Assembly (NCBI GenBank): GCA_963837635.1
Contig: CAWINY010000007.1
Span: 806,001 to 870,000 of the forward strand
Reading direction: 5' to 3'
Source: CAWINY01 sp963837635
GTDB taxonomy: Bacteria; Acidobacteriota; Terriglobia; Terriglobales; Acidobacteriaceae
DNA length: 64,000 bases
The position numbers were made by a program, and so were the translations under genes. The notes beneath the pieces are model-generated. The model did not search any database and was not told the origin of the DNA. It worked only from the letters and a program-made list of their open reading frames with translations. Of the stretch, positions 1 to 8,384 are shown in pieces (position 1 is the first letter of the stretch; the number at the start of each line of letters is the position of its first letter).

Positions 1-388
1 CCATCTGCTTCCGTAACGGTTCCTCTTGTACCGTCCGGCGCAGCAAGACCCGAATGCGCGCAAGCAGTTCGGCAAAAGCGAAGGGCTTGACGAGATAATC
101 ATCCGCGCCGCCATCAAGCCCCAATACGCGATCCTCAATCGCGTCCCGCGCAGTGAGCAGGAGTACCGGCGTCTTGATGCTGCGAGCGCGCATTGTTTTG
201 AGAATCTCGATGCCGTCTCGTCCGGGCAGCAGCCAGTCCAGTAGGACTAAGTCGAATGCTTCGGAGGTCACCTGCAGGAATCCCGCTTCTCCCGTCCTGG
301 CTATGGAGACATCATAGCCTTCGCCACGCAAACCCTGGCTGATAGCATGTGCGGTCTTGGCATCGTCTTCGATGATCAATATCTTCAT
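1..388 (-). CDS. OmpR-family response regulator, N-terminal part (runs off the window)
   Basis: Seen: reading the minus strand from an ATG at 388 gives 129 codons that are still open at the window edge. The protein begins MKILIIEDD and holds a complete receiver domain: acidic pair D8/D9, phospho-acceptor D51 in LLDWLLPGRDG, T79 in LLLTA, and K101 in YLVKPF, followed by the RIRVLLRR linker helix. This layout is typical of OmpR/CusR-type two-component regulators, whose winged-helix DNA-binding domain follows the linker; that part lies outside the window. Its histidine kinase may be the next gene, also outside. The gene is divergent from the FGE-like gene that starts near 561, with an AT-richer gap between them that probably holds both promoters. 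Confidence 0.9.
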   Translation of the reverse strand, partial: MKILIIEDDAKTAHAISQGLRGEGYDVSIARTGEAGFLQVTSEAFDLVLLDWLLPGRDGIEILKTMRARSIKTPVLLLTARDAIEDRVLGLDGGADDYLVKPFAFAELLARIRVLLRRTVQEEPLRKQM

Positions 389-560
389 TTTGAGTTTATA
401 AGTATCGCAGACTGCGCCGCCGCCGATTCTGAATAAATCTTCAGTATATTGTCAACGCCAAACGATAATAAAGTGACTACGCTTGAAACACGAGGTGCAA
501 GATATTCCACATTCTAGAGGCGAGTCCATGTTGGAAGGTTTAGTGTTCTGGAAGTTGTTC

Positions 561-1367
561 ATGCTAAAAGTAACGGGTGTGATCCTGGCAGGGCTTGCGG
601 CGATGGCCCTGTGCAGCGTTCCGGCCCTTACCCAAGAGGCAGCGTCGACAACCGCCCAGCAAGCGCCCCCTTCGGAGACGGGGCCCAAAACGCAAGTCAA
701 CCCGAAAGACGGACTCACGTACGTGTGGATTCCGCCCGGCAAGTTCATGTTTGGCTGTTCGCCGGACGATACCAACTGCGACACGGACGAAGCAAAGCCG
801 CAGGCAGTGACTATCGAGAAGGGTTTCTGGATTGGGCAGACACTCGTGACGCAAGAGGCCTATAGCAAGGTGATGGGCAAGAATCCCAGCTGGTATAAAG
901 GGGCCACGTTCCCCGTGTCCAAGGTGAATTTCTACGATGCCAAAAGGTACTGCGCGGCGGTGGGGATGCGCTTGCCGTCTGAGATCGAGTACGAATACGC
1001 GGCACGAGCGGGAACGACCACCCCGCGATACGGCGATGTAGATGCAATCGCCTGGTACAAGGGTAACACCTTGGCCCCGTACTGGGGGCGCCACCCCAGG
1101 GAAGTCAAGACAAGGCAGCCGAATGCTTATGGCTTGTACGACATGCTGGGCAACATGTGGGAGCTGACCGGGACCGAGTACCGCCTGTTTGTCGTGACGC
1201 TGCGCGGCGGTAGCTACGACACCAGCGCAAAGAACATCCGCGCTTCCGTCCGCGCATTTGACCAGCCCGACGACCGGCGCAAGTTCACCAGCTTCCGCTG
1301 TGCGGGAGAATCGGCGGACGGCAGCAATGCGCACCAGCTTACAGAAGAGGCTGAAGACGAGGACTAA
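561..1367 (+). CDS. Secreted FGE-fold (formylglycine-generating-enzyme-like) protein, copy 1
   Basis: Seen: a hydrophobic signal peptide (MLKVTGVILAGLAAMAL) and then a sulfatase-modifying-factor/FGE fold running to the end, with landmarks YVWIPPGKFMFG, RLPSEIEYEYAAR, GLYDMLGNMWELT, LRGGSYD and SFRCAGES. In true formylglycine-generating enzymes a Cys pair follows the RGGS motif; here that stretch (YDTSAKNIR) has no Cys, so sulfatase activation is unlikely and a structural or binding role is more likely. An in-frame ATG at 528, with AGAGG upstream, is an alternative start; 561 has GGAAG upstream and gives a cleaner signal peptide. The protein is nearly identical to the gene at 7655-8476 on the other strand. 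The C-terminus is acidic (EEAEDED). Confidence 0.85.
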   Translation: MLKVTGVILAGLAAMALCSVPALTQEAASTTAQQAPPSETGPKTQVNPKDGLTYVWIPPGKFMFGCSPDDTNCDTDEAKPQAVTIEKGFWIGQTLVTQEAYSKVMGKNPSWYKGATFPVSKVNFYDAKRYCAAVGMRLPSEIEYEYAARAGTTTPRYGDVDAIAWYKGNTLAPYWGRHPREVKTRQPNAYGLYDMLGNMWELTGTEYRLFVVTLRGGSYDTSAKNIRASVRAFDQPDDRRKFTSFRCAGESADGSNAHQLTEEAEDED

Positions 1368-1437
1368 CACTCGTTGTAGGCAGCGAGCAGCGATGGCGAG
1401 TTGTTCTTTGCACGGGCTCACGGGCCAGCACTTCACT
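643..1437 (+). repeat. Left arm of a ~0.8 kb inverted duplication (partner 7585-8384)
   Basis: Seen: the DNA from about 643 to 1437 reads almost identically to the reverse complement of 7585-8384. It covers the FGE-like domain and about 70 bp past the stop codon, while the signal-peptide regions differ. The two arms flank the Rieske/cytochrome operon. The ends are estimated by eye. Confidence 0.85.
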
Positions 1438-1588
1438 GCAACGTGACCGGCGCTGAGCCTATCGTCGGGACGGCGTCCGACAGCAAGAACCGGCCAAGCA
1501 TCACGACTACCAATTAGGGCGACTCAGCGCGGCGCACTGGCTGAGCGGCTATTTAATAAGAGGAATAAGAGGAAAGGGAGGCGATCCA

Positions 1589-2152
1589 ATGGCGAGACTC
1601 TTGATTCCAGGGACTTCGCTTAAGAGCCACACACGCAGCGCTGCTGCGTTCGTCTTCACCGTAGTTCTCTGCCTGAGCACGTTCGGCTTGGCCGCCACCC
1701 CGTCCAACCCCGGTAACCTGCCGGCCGACGCGTTGCGCGCGAACCAGGAAATCGATGAGAAATTCCTCGAAGCTCATGTCAAACCGAACGTCGACCTGAT
1801 CATGAGCCTATTCACCGATAGTCCCGACATCTTCTTCGTCGGCCCCACTGGCCTGATCTTCCACGGCCGCGACGAAGTCCGGGGATCAATCGCAAAGTTC
1901 TTGGCCAACGTCATCACCATGCCGGGAGAAATTAATAGCGTGACTTACCTGCCCGCTGGCGATGGAGTGGTCGCTTACGGCCAAGTCACGTACCACCGAC
2001 AGTTGAAAGGACAGCCGCCGGACACAAAGGTCGTCGTCTGGACCGACTACCGCCGCAAGGAAAACGGCAAATGGGTGTTGGTCTTCCGCCACGCGCACTG
2101 GCCGAGCGCCTCGAACTCTTTAGCCGGCAAGCCCGCGGAGACCTCGCACTGA
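1589..2152 (+). CDS. Secreted SnoaL/NTF2-like (DUF4440-type) protein
   Basis: Seen: a 187-aa ORF with a clear Shine-Dalgarno (GGGAGG) before ATG 1589. An N-terminal hydrophobic segment (about residues 18-36, ending in an Ala-rich stretch) looks like a signal peptide. The mature part has the NTF2/SnoaL pattern: an N-terminal helix (DEKFLEAHVKPNVDLIMSLF), a strand with DIFFVGPTGLIFHGRDEVR, and terminal beta strands YRRKENGKWVLVFRHAHWP. Known: such domains are small alpha+beta cones that bind varied ligands or act in polyketide, steroid or unknown pathways; DUF4440-type members often sit alone as secreted proteins. No ligand or partner can be inferred. The protein stands alone between the FGE-like gene and a pseudogene. 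Confidence 0.7.
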   Translation: MARLLIPGTSLKSHTRSAAAFVFTVVLCLSTFGLAATPSNPGNLPADALRANQEIDEKFLEAHVKPNVDLIMSLFTDSPDIFFVGPTGLIFHGRDEVRGSIAKFLANVITMPGEINSVTYLPAGDGVVAYGQVTYHRQLKGQPPDTKVVVWTDYRRKENGKWVLVFRHAHWPSASNSLAGKPAETSH

Positions 2153-2282
2153 CGTCTGTAGCGCGAACGCCACGCATCTTTCCGCCAAGGCTAGGGCACA
2201 GCCTTCGTGAAACCTTTTCTTCACGCCAACGGCCGGTTTAAGTGGGTCTTTTTACGAAGGAATGAAAAACAGCTACTCTGAG

Positions 2283-2575
2283 ACGCTATAATCACGGCAA
2301 TCGGCCAAGCCGCCAACCTGGGCTTTCTCCAGCCGGAAGATAGCGTTCAGGTGTCCCCGCGCGGGGATTAATAAGGTACCGCGAGAACCTGATGACGAGC
2401 GAACCTGGGGTGTTCGCCGGCGGCGATTGCGTGTTCGGCCCGCCTGATCATCGACATCGTGGGCGACGGCAAACGGGCCTCCGTGGGGATCGACGAATAC
2501 CGCTGGCAAAAGCACGCCGAGCCGCGCATCGAGGTGGAAGCATTCAGCCGTCATCAGGGTGAGCGTCATAGCAGA
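2283..2575 (+). pseudogene. Remnant of an FAD/NAD(P)-dependent oxidoreductase (GltD-like family), C-terminal part, frameshifted
   Basis: Seen: three reading frames joined in order give the C-terminal end of a glutamate-synthase-beta-like FAD oxidoreductase. ITAIGQAANLGFLQPED and VQVSPRG come first, then (new frame) MTSEPGVFAGGDCVFGP, then (another frame, near 2440) RLIIDIVGDGKRASVGIDEY and EVEAFSRH. The signature GVFAGGD...GP...GDGK...IDEY is the FAD-binding end of this family. At least two frameshifts, an internal double stop and the absence of the first ~400 residues make it a pseudogene. It overlaps the start of the Rieske gene, so the intact ancestor probably belonged to the same electron-transfer operon. 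Confidence 0.75.
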
Positions 2576-3062
2576 ACAAAAGAACAATTCTCCCGAACGC
2601 CAAGATGGCGACGAGTTCAGCCGGCGGCAGTTCTTCGTCAAGCTCGGGGTCGGTTCGCTGGTGGTGACCGGCGCGGGCACGGCGCTATTCGCTTATCAGT
2701 ACCTGTCGCCGAGCGTGCTCTACGAGCCCCCGCCGGTGGTGGATGCGGGCAAGCCGGAACAATATCCGCCCGACTCGATGACGCTGGACACCGCCAAGGG
2801 AATCTACCTGGTTCGCGTCGCGGAAGGGTTCTACGCGCTTTCGGCGGTGTGCCCGCATCTGGGCTGCCTGACCGTATGGAAACCCGAGCTCGGCATCATC
2901 GCCTGTCCTTGCCACGGCAGCAAATTCCATCGCGATGGGAGCAAAATCGAGGGGCCTGCGCCCAAGCCGCTGCCATGGCTGCGGATGTGGATCAACGATG
3001 AAGGCAATCTGATGGTCGATCGCAGCACGGTTCTTTCAAAACGCCAGTACATCAGGGTCTAA
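2559..3062 (+). CDS. Rieske [2Fe-2S] iron-sulfur protein of a cytochrome bc-type complex
   Basis: Seen: 167 aa from a GTG start. A Tat-like motif SRRQFF (21-26) precedes one hydrophobic segment (about 29-48), which would act as an uncleaved anchor. The cluster-binding boxes are CPHLGC (C98, H100, C103) and CPCHGS (C116, C118, H119): by family rules C98/H100/C116/H119 bind the [2Fe-2S] centre and C103-C118 form the stabilising disulfide. Role: transfers electrons from quinol to the c-type cytochrome in a quinol:cytochrome c oxidoreductase at the membrane. The cytochrome b gene follows 22 bp later, which indicates one operon. The start lies inside degraded upstream coding sequence, so the first 10-20 residues are uncertain. 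Confidence 0.93.
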   Translation: MSVIAEQKNNSPERQDGDEFSRRQFFVKLGVGSLVVTGAGTALFAYQYLSPSVLYEPPPVVDAGKPEQYPPDSMTLDTAKGIYLVRVAEGFYALSAVCPHLGCLTVWKPELGIIACPCHGSKFHRDGSKIEGPAPKPLPWLRMWINDEGNLMVDRSTVLSKRQYIRV

Positions 3063-3084
3063 GTAGTACGTCAGGGGCCAAATA

Positions 3085-4566
3085 ATGAAATCGTTCACCG
3101 CATGGCTCGACGATTTGCGCGCGACCCGGGTGTGGCGCTCGATCTTCCGCAATGCTCCCGGGGGAACGCGCCTGCACAGCTCGCTAGTGGTAAAAGCGAA
3201 TCTGTTGCTTCACCTTTTTCCGGTGAGAGCCCGCAGGCGGGCCGTCGGGTTCCAGGCCACCTGGTACCTGGGCGCGATGACCTTCGGCTGCTTCCTGATC
3301 CTGGTGATCACCGGCCTGCTGCTGACGTTCTACTATCACCCTTCTGTGCCCCAGGCTTACGCCGACATGAAGGACCTGCAATCCGCCGTCTGGTCGGGAC
3401 CCTTCCTGCGCAATTTGCATCGGTGCTCAGCGCACGCCATGGTAGTGCTCGCGTTCGCTCACATGTTCAAGGTTTTTTACCGAGGGGGATATCGCCCACC
3501 TCGCGAGTTCAACTGGGTGATCGGGGTGTTGTTGCTTGTGTCTACTTTGCTGCTCAGCTACACCGGGTACCTGCTGCCATGGGACCAGCTGGCGTTCTGG
3601 GCGGTTACGGTAGGCACGAATCTCGCCTTGGCCGTGCCTCTGGTCGGGGAAGGTCTCCGCTCTTTGTTGCTGGGGGGGCATCAGATAAGCGCTAACGCGC
3701 TGCTGCGGTTTTACGTGATGCATACCATTGCGCTCCCTTTTGCCACTGCGTTTCTGATCGCGGTGCACTTCTGGCGAATCCGGAAGGACGGAGGACTCCA
3801 TCTTCCCGAGGTCAGGGTGCACGCCCGCAATTTCGAGGTGCTGGCAAGCTGTCCGACCGCGACGAACGCCAGCACGGCAGAGGCGAGCCATATTGAAGAG
3901 AAGCACAAGAGCCACAGCAAAACGGCCCCGCGAGCCGGGCTCCGAAGGCGCCGGAGCTGGCCGGATCACGCTGGGGAAGAGCACGTAATGACCTACCCGG
4001 ACGTGTTCCTCCGCGTGCTGGCGGTTATCGAGTTTCTCGCGATAGTGCTGGTCTGGGCCGCGATGCTGTTCCATGCGCCGCTGGAGCAAGTGGCGGATCC
4101 CATGCACACGCCCGATCTGGCGAAGGCGCCGTGGTATTTCCTGGGATTGCAGGAGTTGCTGCAATACTTTCCGCCGGTCGTGGCGGGCGTGCTGGTGCCC
4201 GGGTTGGCGGTTCTCGCATTGGTCGCACTGCCGTACTTCAACGTGAATCTCGAAAATCAGGGTCTGTTCCTTCATCACCGGGCGAAGCGCGTGAAGATCG
4301 TGGCCGCCGTGGTGATCGCATTCTGCACCTTCCTGGCGGTATTCGAAGTATGGGTGGCGCTGGTGCTGGCCGTGATCGTGGCCGCGTTCCTGTTGGCCGC
4401 CGCTGTGCAGGCAGGACGCGGTTCCACAACCGGGCTGGCGGCTCGACCGCTCTCGTACTGGATTATGACTTGGTTCCTGTTCGAGTTAATCGTGCTGACC
4501 GCGGTCGGGACGTTTTTCCGCGGTCCGGGCTGGTCGTGGGTTCTGCCCTGGAAGGCAGGGTACTGA
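3085..4566 (+). CDS. Cytochrome b (b6/subunit IV fused type), quinol oxidase site of a bc complex
   Basis: Seen: 493 aa and about eight hydrophobic segments. Haem ligands fit H112 and H126 in the second helix and H213 and H228 in the fourth; the 15-residue step between the last two is the b6-type spacing rather than that of mitochondrial cytochrome b. After a charged linker (about 260-300) comes a subunit IV-like half with APWYFLGLQELLQYFP, the equivalent of the PEWY quinol-oxidation motif. The protein therefore joins the b6 and subunit IV halves in one chain. Role: carries two b haems and the quinol sites of the complex. The stop is one base from the start of the octahaem cytochrome, implying translational coupling. 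Confidence 0.92.
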   Translation: MKSFTAWLDDLRATRVWRSIFRNAPGGTRLHSSLVVKANLLLHLFPVRARRRAVGFQATWYLGAMTFGCFLILVITGLLLTFYYHPSVPQAYADMKDLQSAVWSGPFLRNLHRCSAHAMVVLAFAHMFKVFYRGGYRPPREFNWVIGVLLLVSTLLLSYTGYLLPWDQLAFWAVTVGTNLALAVPLVGEGLRSLLLGGHQISANALLRFYVMHTIALPFATAFLIAVHFWRIRKDGGLHLPEVRVHARNFEVLASCPTATNASTAEASHIEEKHKSHSKTAPRAGLRRRRSWPDHAGEEHVMTYPDVFLRVLAVIEFLAIVLVWAAMLFHAPLEQVADPMHTPDLAKAPWYFLGLQELLQYFPPVVAGVLVPGLAVLALVALPYFNVNLENQGLFLHHRAKRVKIVAAVVIAFCTFLAVFEVWVALVLAVIVAAFLLAAAVQAGRGSTTGLAARPLSYWIMTWFLFELIVLTAVGTFFRGPGWSWVLPWKAGY

Positions 4567-4567
4567 C

Positions 4568-6673
4568 ATGCGACGGTTGCGTAGAATCTGGAACGAACCG
4601 GCCCGAGCCTTTGGCATCGCCAGCGTCGTGCTGCTGGTCTCGCTCGCCATCGCTGCGGCCATGAACCATTTCAGCGAATGGCGGCATTATCAGCACGGCT
4701 ACGCCAACCTGATCAGCGGACGCGACGATGCGGTGATGCTCTCGAAACACATGAAGCACGGCATACAGCAGATCTGGATCCCGGAGCAGGGCGTGGTGGA
4801 CCGCTGCACTACGTGTCACCAAGGCCTCAAGGAGACGTCCCTGCGCGATGTGCAGGAGCAGCCATTCCGCGCGCACCCGGTCGTTCCGCATTCACTGACC
4901 GAGTTCGGGTGCGTGACCTGCCATCGCGGTCAGGGACCTATGACCACGGTGCGTGAAGCCCATTTCACCACCCCGGCGTGGGAAGATCCCGTCCTGCCGG
5001 CAAAGTACATCGAGTCCGGTTGCGGCCAGTGTCATCTTTCAAACCTGACCGGGACACCACAGCTGAACCTCGGGCGGCAGCTGCTGTCGTATCAAGGGTG
5101 CGTCCACTGCCACGCGGTCAAGTTGCCCGACGGCACGCCCATCCTGCCGCACGATCATTCGCCCTCGCTGGAGCATATCGCCGATAAGACCACGCGTGAG
5201 TGGATGTCCGCCTGGATCAAGGACCCGCACGCCTATTCCTCCAACACCACCATGCCGACCTTTCATTTCAAGGACGAAGAGATCAGGGACATCAGCGCAT
5301 TCCTGGTGGCGCAGAGTACCCCCAGCATCAGTGCAGCGCGAGCGACTTCAGGTCCAAAGCAAGAGGTAAAGCGCTACCCCAGCGCCGCGGTGGAGGAAGG
5401 CGAAAAGCTGTACGCGCAGTTTGCATGCGCATCGTGCCACGCGATTGAGAATCAGGCCGGCAAGCTGGTCGGCGGCGATTACGGTCCGGAATTGACGAAC
5501 GTCGGGAGCAAGGTCGATCCACAGTGGCTGGAGCGGTTCTTCCACAATCCGCACGAATACTTCCTCGAAACGCGGATGCCGCACTACGAGTTCACCCCGC
5601 AGCAGATTGCGAGCCTCTCCGCTTACATGCTGTCGAAAGAGGATGAGACGTTCGCCGCAGGGCTGCACTTCCACCCCAGCGCGCGGGGCGCGCTGGGGAC
5701 CCCTTTGCCGCCGGCTACGTCCCAGCAGATCGCGCATGGCAAGCAACTGGTCGCCGAATACGGTTGTCCCGCATGCCACCAGCTCAACGGGGTCAAGGCA
5801 GCGGAAAATTTTGCCCCGGACATGACCCGCATTGGGAGCAGACCATTAGCGCATCTCGCTTTTGCTCCCAACGTGCCGCACACGCTGCCCGATTTCATTT
5901 CCGCCAAGATTCGCGACCCGCGAGCTTTTGGGCCAGGCCTGAAAATGGCGGAGTTCAAGCTGACCGAGCAGCAACTCGATGCTTTAACCACGGCGCTGTT
6001 GGCGCAGACCGACCGTGCGGCCACGCAGCCGCCCAGCCTGCGCGCAGGCACCGGGCGCACACCGAGCTATCGACCTGCCGGCGAGGCTGGGGCGATGATG
6101 GAAGACTTGCGCTGCTTCGACTGCCATCGCATCAACGGGCGCGGTGGTCCCATGGGACCCGACTTAAGCTGGGAGGGTAGCGCAGTGCAGCGTCAATGGC
6201 TGGCCGAGTTTCTGAAGAACCCACGAGCGCTCCGACCGGCACTGAACCGCCGCATGCCGAAATTCAATCTCAACGACGAGCAGATCAGCATGCTGACGGA
6301 CTACATGATGACGGTCTATCAGAACCCTGATATCAACCGTAGCGCGCTGCCCGTGCAGGCAACGCCCGCGCTGGTGGAGCAGGGCCGCGAGCTGTTCTAT
6401 GACAAGTATGCGTGCCAGTCGTGCCATGTGTTGAATGCGGCGCAGGACAAGGGCAACATCGGTCCAGTACTGTCCGGCGTCGGCGCGCGGCTGACCCCGG
6501 CCTGGATCTACAAATGGCTCAAAACGCCCCAGGCGCTTCGTCCCAACAGCATGGAGCCTAACCAGCACATGAGTGATGACGATGCGCGGGCATTGACCGC
6601 ATTCCTCACGACGCAGAAAGCCCCCGCACCGGCGAAAGCGGGAGCAGCCAGTCCCAAGGGAGGCGCACGATGA
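4568..6673 (+). CDS. Octahaem c-type cytochrome, membrane-anchored
   Basis: Seen: 701 aa with one N-terminal membrane segment (about 15-32) and eight CxxCH haem sites at C80, C115, C152, C178, C287, C400, C516 and C616. The first four are close together; the later ones each sit in a monohaem cytochrome c-like module, with candidate distal Met ligands M229, M337, M460, M563 and M662. The modules look like tandem copies of one domain. Role (inference): takes the place of cytochrome c1/f as electron acceptor from the Rieske protein and passes electrons to the periplasm. The gene lies 1 bp after cytochrome b and overlaps the next gene by 4 bp (ATGA), so it is part of a tight operon. Confidence 0.92.
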   Translation: MRRLRRIWNEPARAFGIASVVLLVSLAIAAAMNHFSEWRHYQHGYANLISGRDDAVMLSKHMKHGIQQIWIPEQGVVDRCTTCHQGLKETSLRDVQEQPFRAHPVVPHSLTEFGCVTCHRGQGPMTTVREAHFTTPAWEDPVLPAKYIESGCGQCHLSNLTGTPQLNLGRQLLSYQGCVHCHAVKLPDGTPILPHDHSPSLEHIADKTTREWMSAWIKDPHAYSSNTTMPTFHFKDEEIRDISAFLVAQSTPSISAARATSGPKQEVKRYPSAAVEEGEKLYAQFACASCHAIENQAGKLVGGDYGPELTNVGSKVDPQWLERFFHNPHEYFLETRMPHYEFTPQQIASLSAYMLSKEDETFAAGLHFHPSARGALGTPLPPATSQQIAHGKQLVAEYGCPACHQLNGVKAAENFAPDMTRIGSRPLAHLAFAPNVPHTLPDFISAKIRDPRAFGPGLKMAEFKLTEQQLDALTTALLAQTDRAATQPPSLRAGTGRTPSYRPAGEAGAMMEDLRCFDCHRINGRGGPMGPDLSWEGSAVQRQWLAEFLKNPRALRPALNRRMPKFNLNDEQISMLTDYMMTVYQNPDINRSALPVQATPALVEQGRELFYDKYACQSCHVLNAAQDKGNIGPVLSGVGARLTPAWIYKWLKTPQALRPNSMEPNQHMSDDDARALTAFLTTQKAPAPAKAGAASPKGGAR

Positions 6674-7422
6674 GCCTACCGTTTTCCGTTTTGCGTTCTG
6701 AGTTATTGCTTGTTTTGGTAATTTCGTTGCTGGCAGGCTGCATATCCAGGAAGGCGCCGACCGTGGGGCCGCAGGCGACGGCGTACGGCGAAGCGATTTT
6801 GGTTAGCAGCGGAGACAGGCAAATCGGCGCGGCCGGTTCGGGTTTGCGCTCGCCCCTGGTGTTGCTGGTCAAGGATAGCGGCGGAAAAGGCCTCGCAGGG
6901 GCGGCCGCGTCCATGGAGGCTGCTCCCGGAGTGCGATTCACGCCGGCATCCGGCCTGACCGATTCCAAGGGGCAGTTCAAGACAAAAGTCACGCTCGGGC
7001 GGCTAGCGGGGCGGTACCGGCTCACCGCAGTGACGCGGGACCGTCGCGGCAGGCGCATCGAGGTTGCCTCCGAGCAAATTGCGCTTGACTATCAGCAACT
7101 GGTCGGCCGGCAACTCAACCAGCAGTATTGTGAGCGTTGCCATAACCCGGAGTCCACGCCGGAACGGGCATCGAACTACGAGAACCTCGTTACGAAGCCT
7201 CGCCCGTTCACCGACGGCGATGCCCTGAACCGGCTCACCGACGCTGATCTGAATGCGATGATCAGCCGCGGAGGGCGCGCGCTAGGCCGTTCGCCGGAGA
7301 TGCCGCCCTGGGGTTACACGCTATCCAAGTCCGACATTCAGGCCGTAATCGCCTACATCCGTGCGGTATCCGACCCGCCACAGCCGACCCCGGCGCAAGG
7401 GTCGCAAGCTGCGCGGCGCTAA
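6670..7422 (+). CDS. Monohaem cytochrome c lipoprotein with an Ig-like N-terminal domain
   Basis: Seen: 250 aa; a type II signal peptide with lipobox LAGC (lipid Cys 24). Residues 55-140 resemble a bacterial Ig-like/invasin-type repeat (SPLVLLVKDSGGKGLAGA, FTPASGLTDSKGQFKT, AGRYRLTAV). Then comes a cytochrome c domain with CERCH (C154-H158) and a plausible axial Met at M212 in PEMPPWG. The start codon overlaps the stop of the octahaem cytochrome (ATGA), so expression is coupled. Role (inference): lipid-anchored electron carrier or docking subunit that works with the octahaem cytochrome. The first codons contain a run of near-repeated 7-nt units like those in intergenic arrays of this window. 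Confidence 0.85.
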   Translation: MSLPFSVLRSELLLVLVISLLAGCISRKAPTVGPQATAYGEAILVSSGDRQIGAAGSGLRSPLVLLVKDSGGKGLAGAAASMEAAPGVRFTPASGLTDSKGQFKTKVTLGRLAGRYRLTAVTRDRRGRRIEVASEQIALDYQQLVGRQLNQQYCERCHNPESTPERASNYENLVTKPRPFTDGDALNRLTDADLNAMISRGGRALGRSPEMPPWGYTLSKSDIQAVIAYIRAVSDPPQPTPAQGSQAARR

Positions 7423-7584
7423 CCCGGGTCACACCTCCAGCATGAAGGGCGGTTTTCGCGGAGCGGATCTTTGGCGGGATGCGGTGCCGTCCGGCGGCCT
7501 GCCGACACAGCAAAGCGATTCGGAGCTGCTGCCCGCGGCGTAAGCGGCCCGGCGTAGGCTTCAGGGCAGCAGCGTTCGAGTCAA

Positions 7585-8384
7585 TGAAGTGCTGGCCAGT
7601 GAGCCCGGTGCGAAGAACAACTCGCCATCGCTGCTCACTGGCCACAGACGAGCGTTAGTCCTCGTCTCCGGCCTCTTCTTCAGTAAGCTGGTGCGCGTTG
7701 CTGCCGTCCCCCGATTCTCCCGAACAGCGAAAGCTGGTGAACTTGCGCCGGTCGTCGGGCTGGTCAAATCCGCGGACGGATGCGCGGATGTTCTTTGCGC
7801 TGGTGTCGTAGCTACCGCCGCGTAGCGTCACGACAAACAGGCGGTACTCGGTCCCGGTCAGCTCCCACATGTTGCCCAGCATGTCGTACAAGCCAAAAGC
7901 ATTCGGCTGCTTAGTCTTGACTTCGTGGGGGTGGCTCCCGCTGTAGGGCTCCCTGCCGTTGGCCTTGTACCAGGCGATTGCATCTACATCGCCGTATCGC
8001 GGGGTGGTCGTGCCCGCTCGTGCCGCGTATTCGTACTCGATCTCAGACGGCAAGCGCATCCCCACCGCCGCGCAGTACCTTTTGGCATCGTAGAAATTCA
8101 CCTTGGACACGGGGAACGTGGCCCCTTTGTACAGGCTGGGATTCTTGCCCATCACCTTGTTATAGGCCTCTTGCGTCACGAGTGTCTGCCCAATCCAGAA
8201 ACCCTTCTCAATAGTCACTTCGTGCGGCTTCGCTTCGTCCGTGTCGCAGTCGGTATCGCCCGGCGAACAGCCAAACATGAACTTACCGGGCGGAATCCAT
8301 ACGTACGTGAGTCCGTCTTTCGGGTTGACTTGCGTTTTGAGCCCCGCCTCCGAAGGGAGCGCTTGCTGGGCAGTTGTCGACACT
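7585..8384 (-). repeat. Right arm of the ~0.8 kb inverted duplication (partner 643-1437)
   Basis: Seen: the reverse complement matches 643-1437 with only scattered differences, including sequence past the stop codon (homology runs to about 7585). Such long, near-identical inverted arms could support homologous inversion of the segment between them. Confidence 0.85.
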
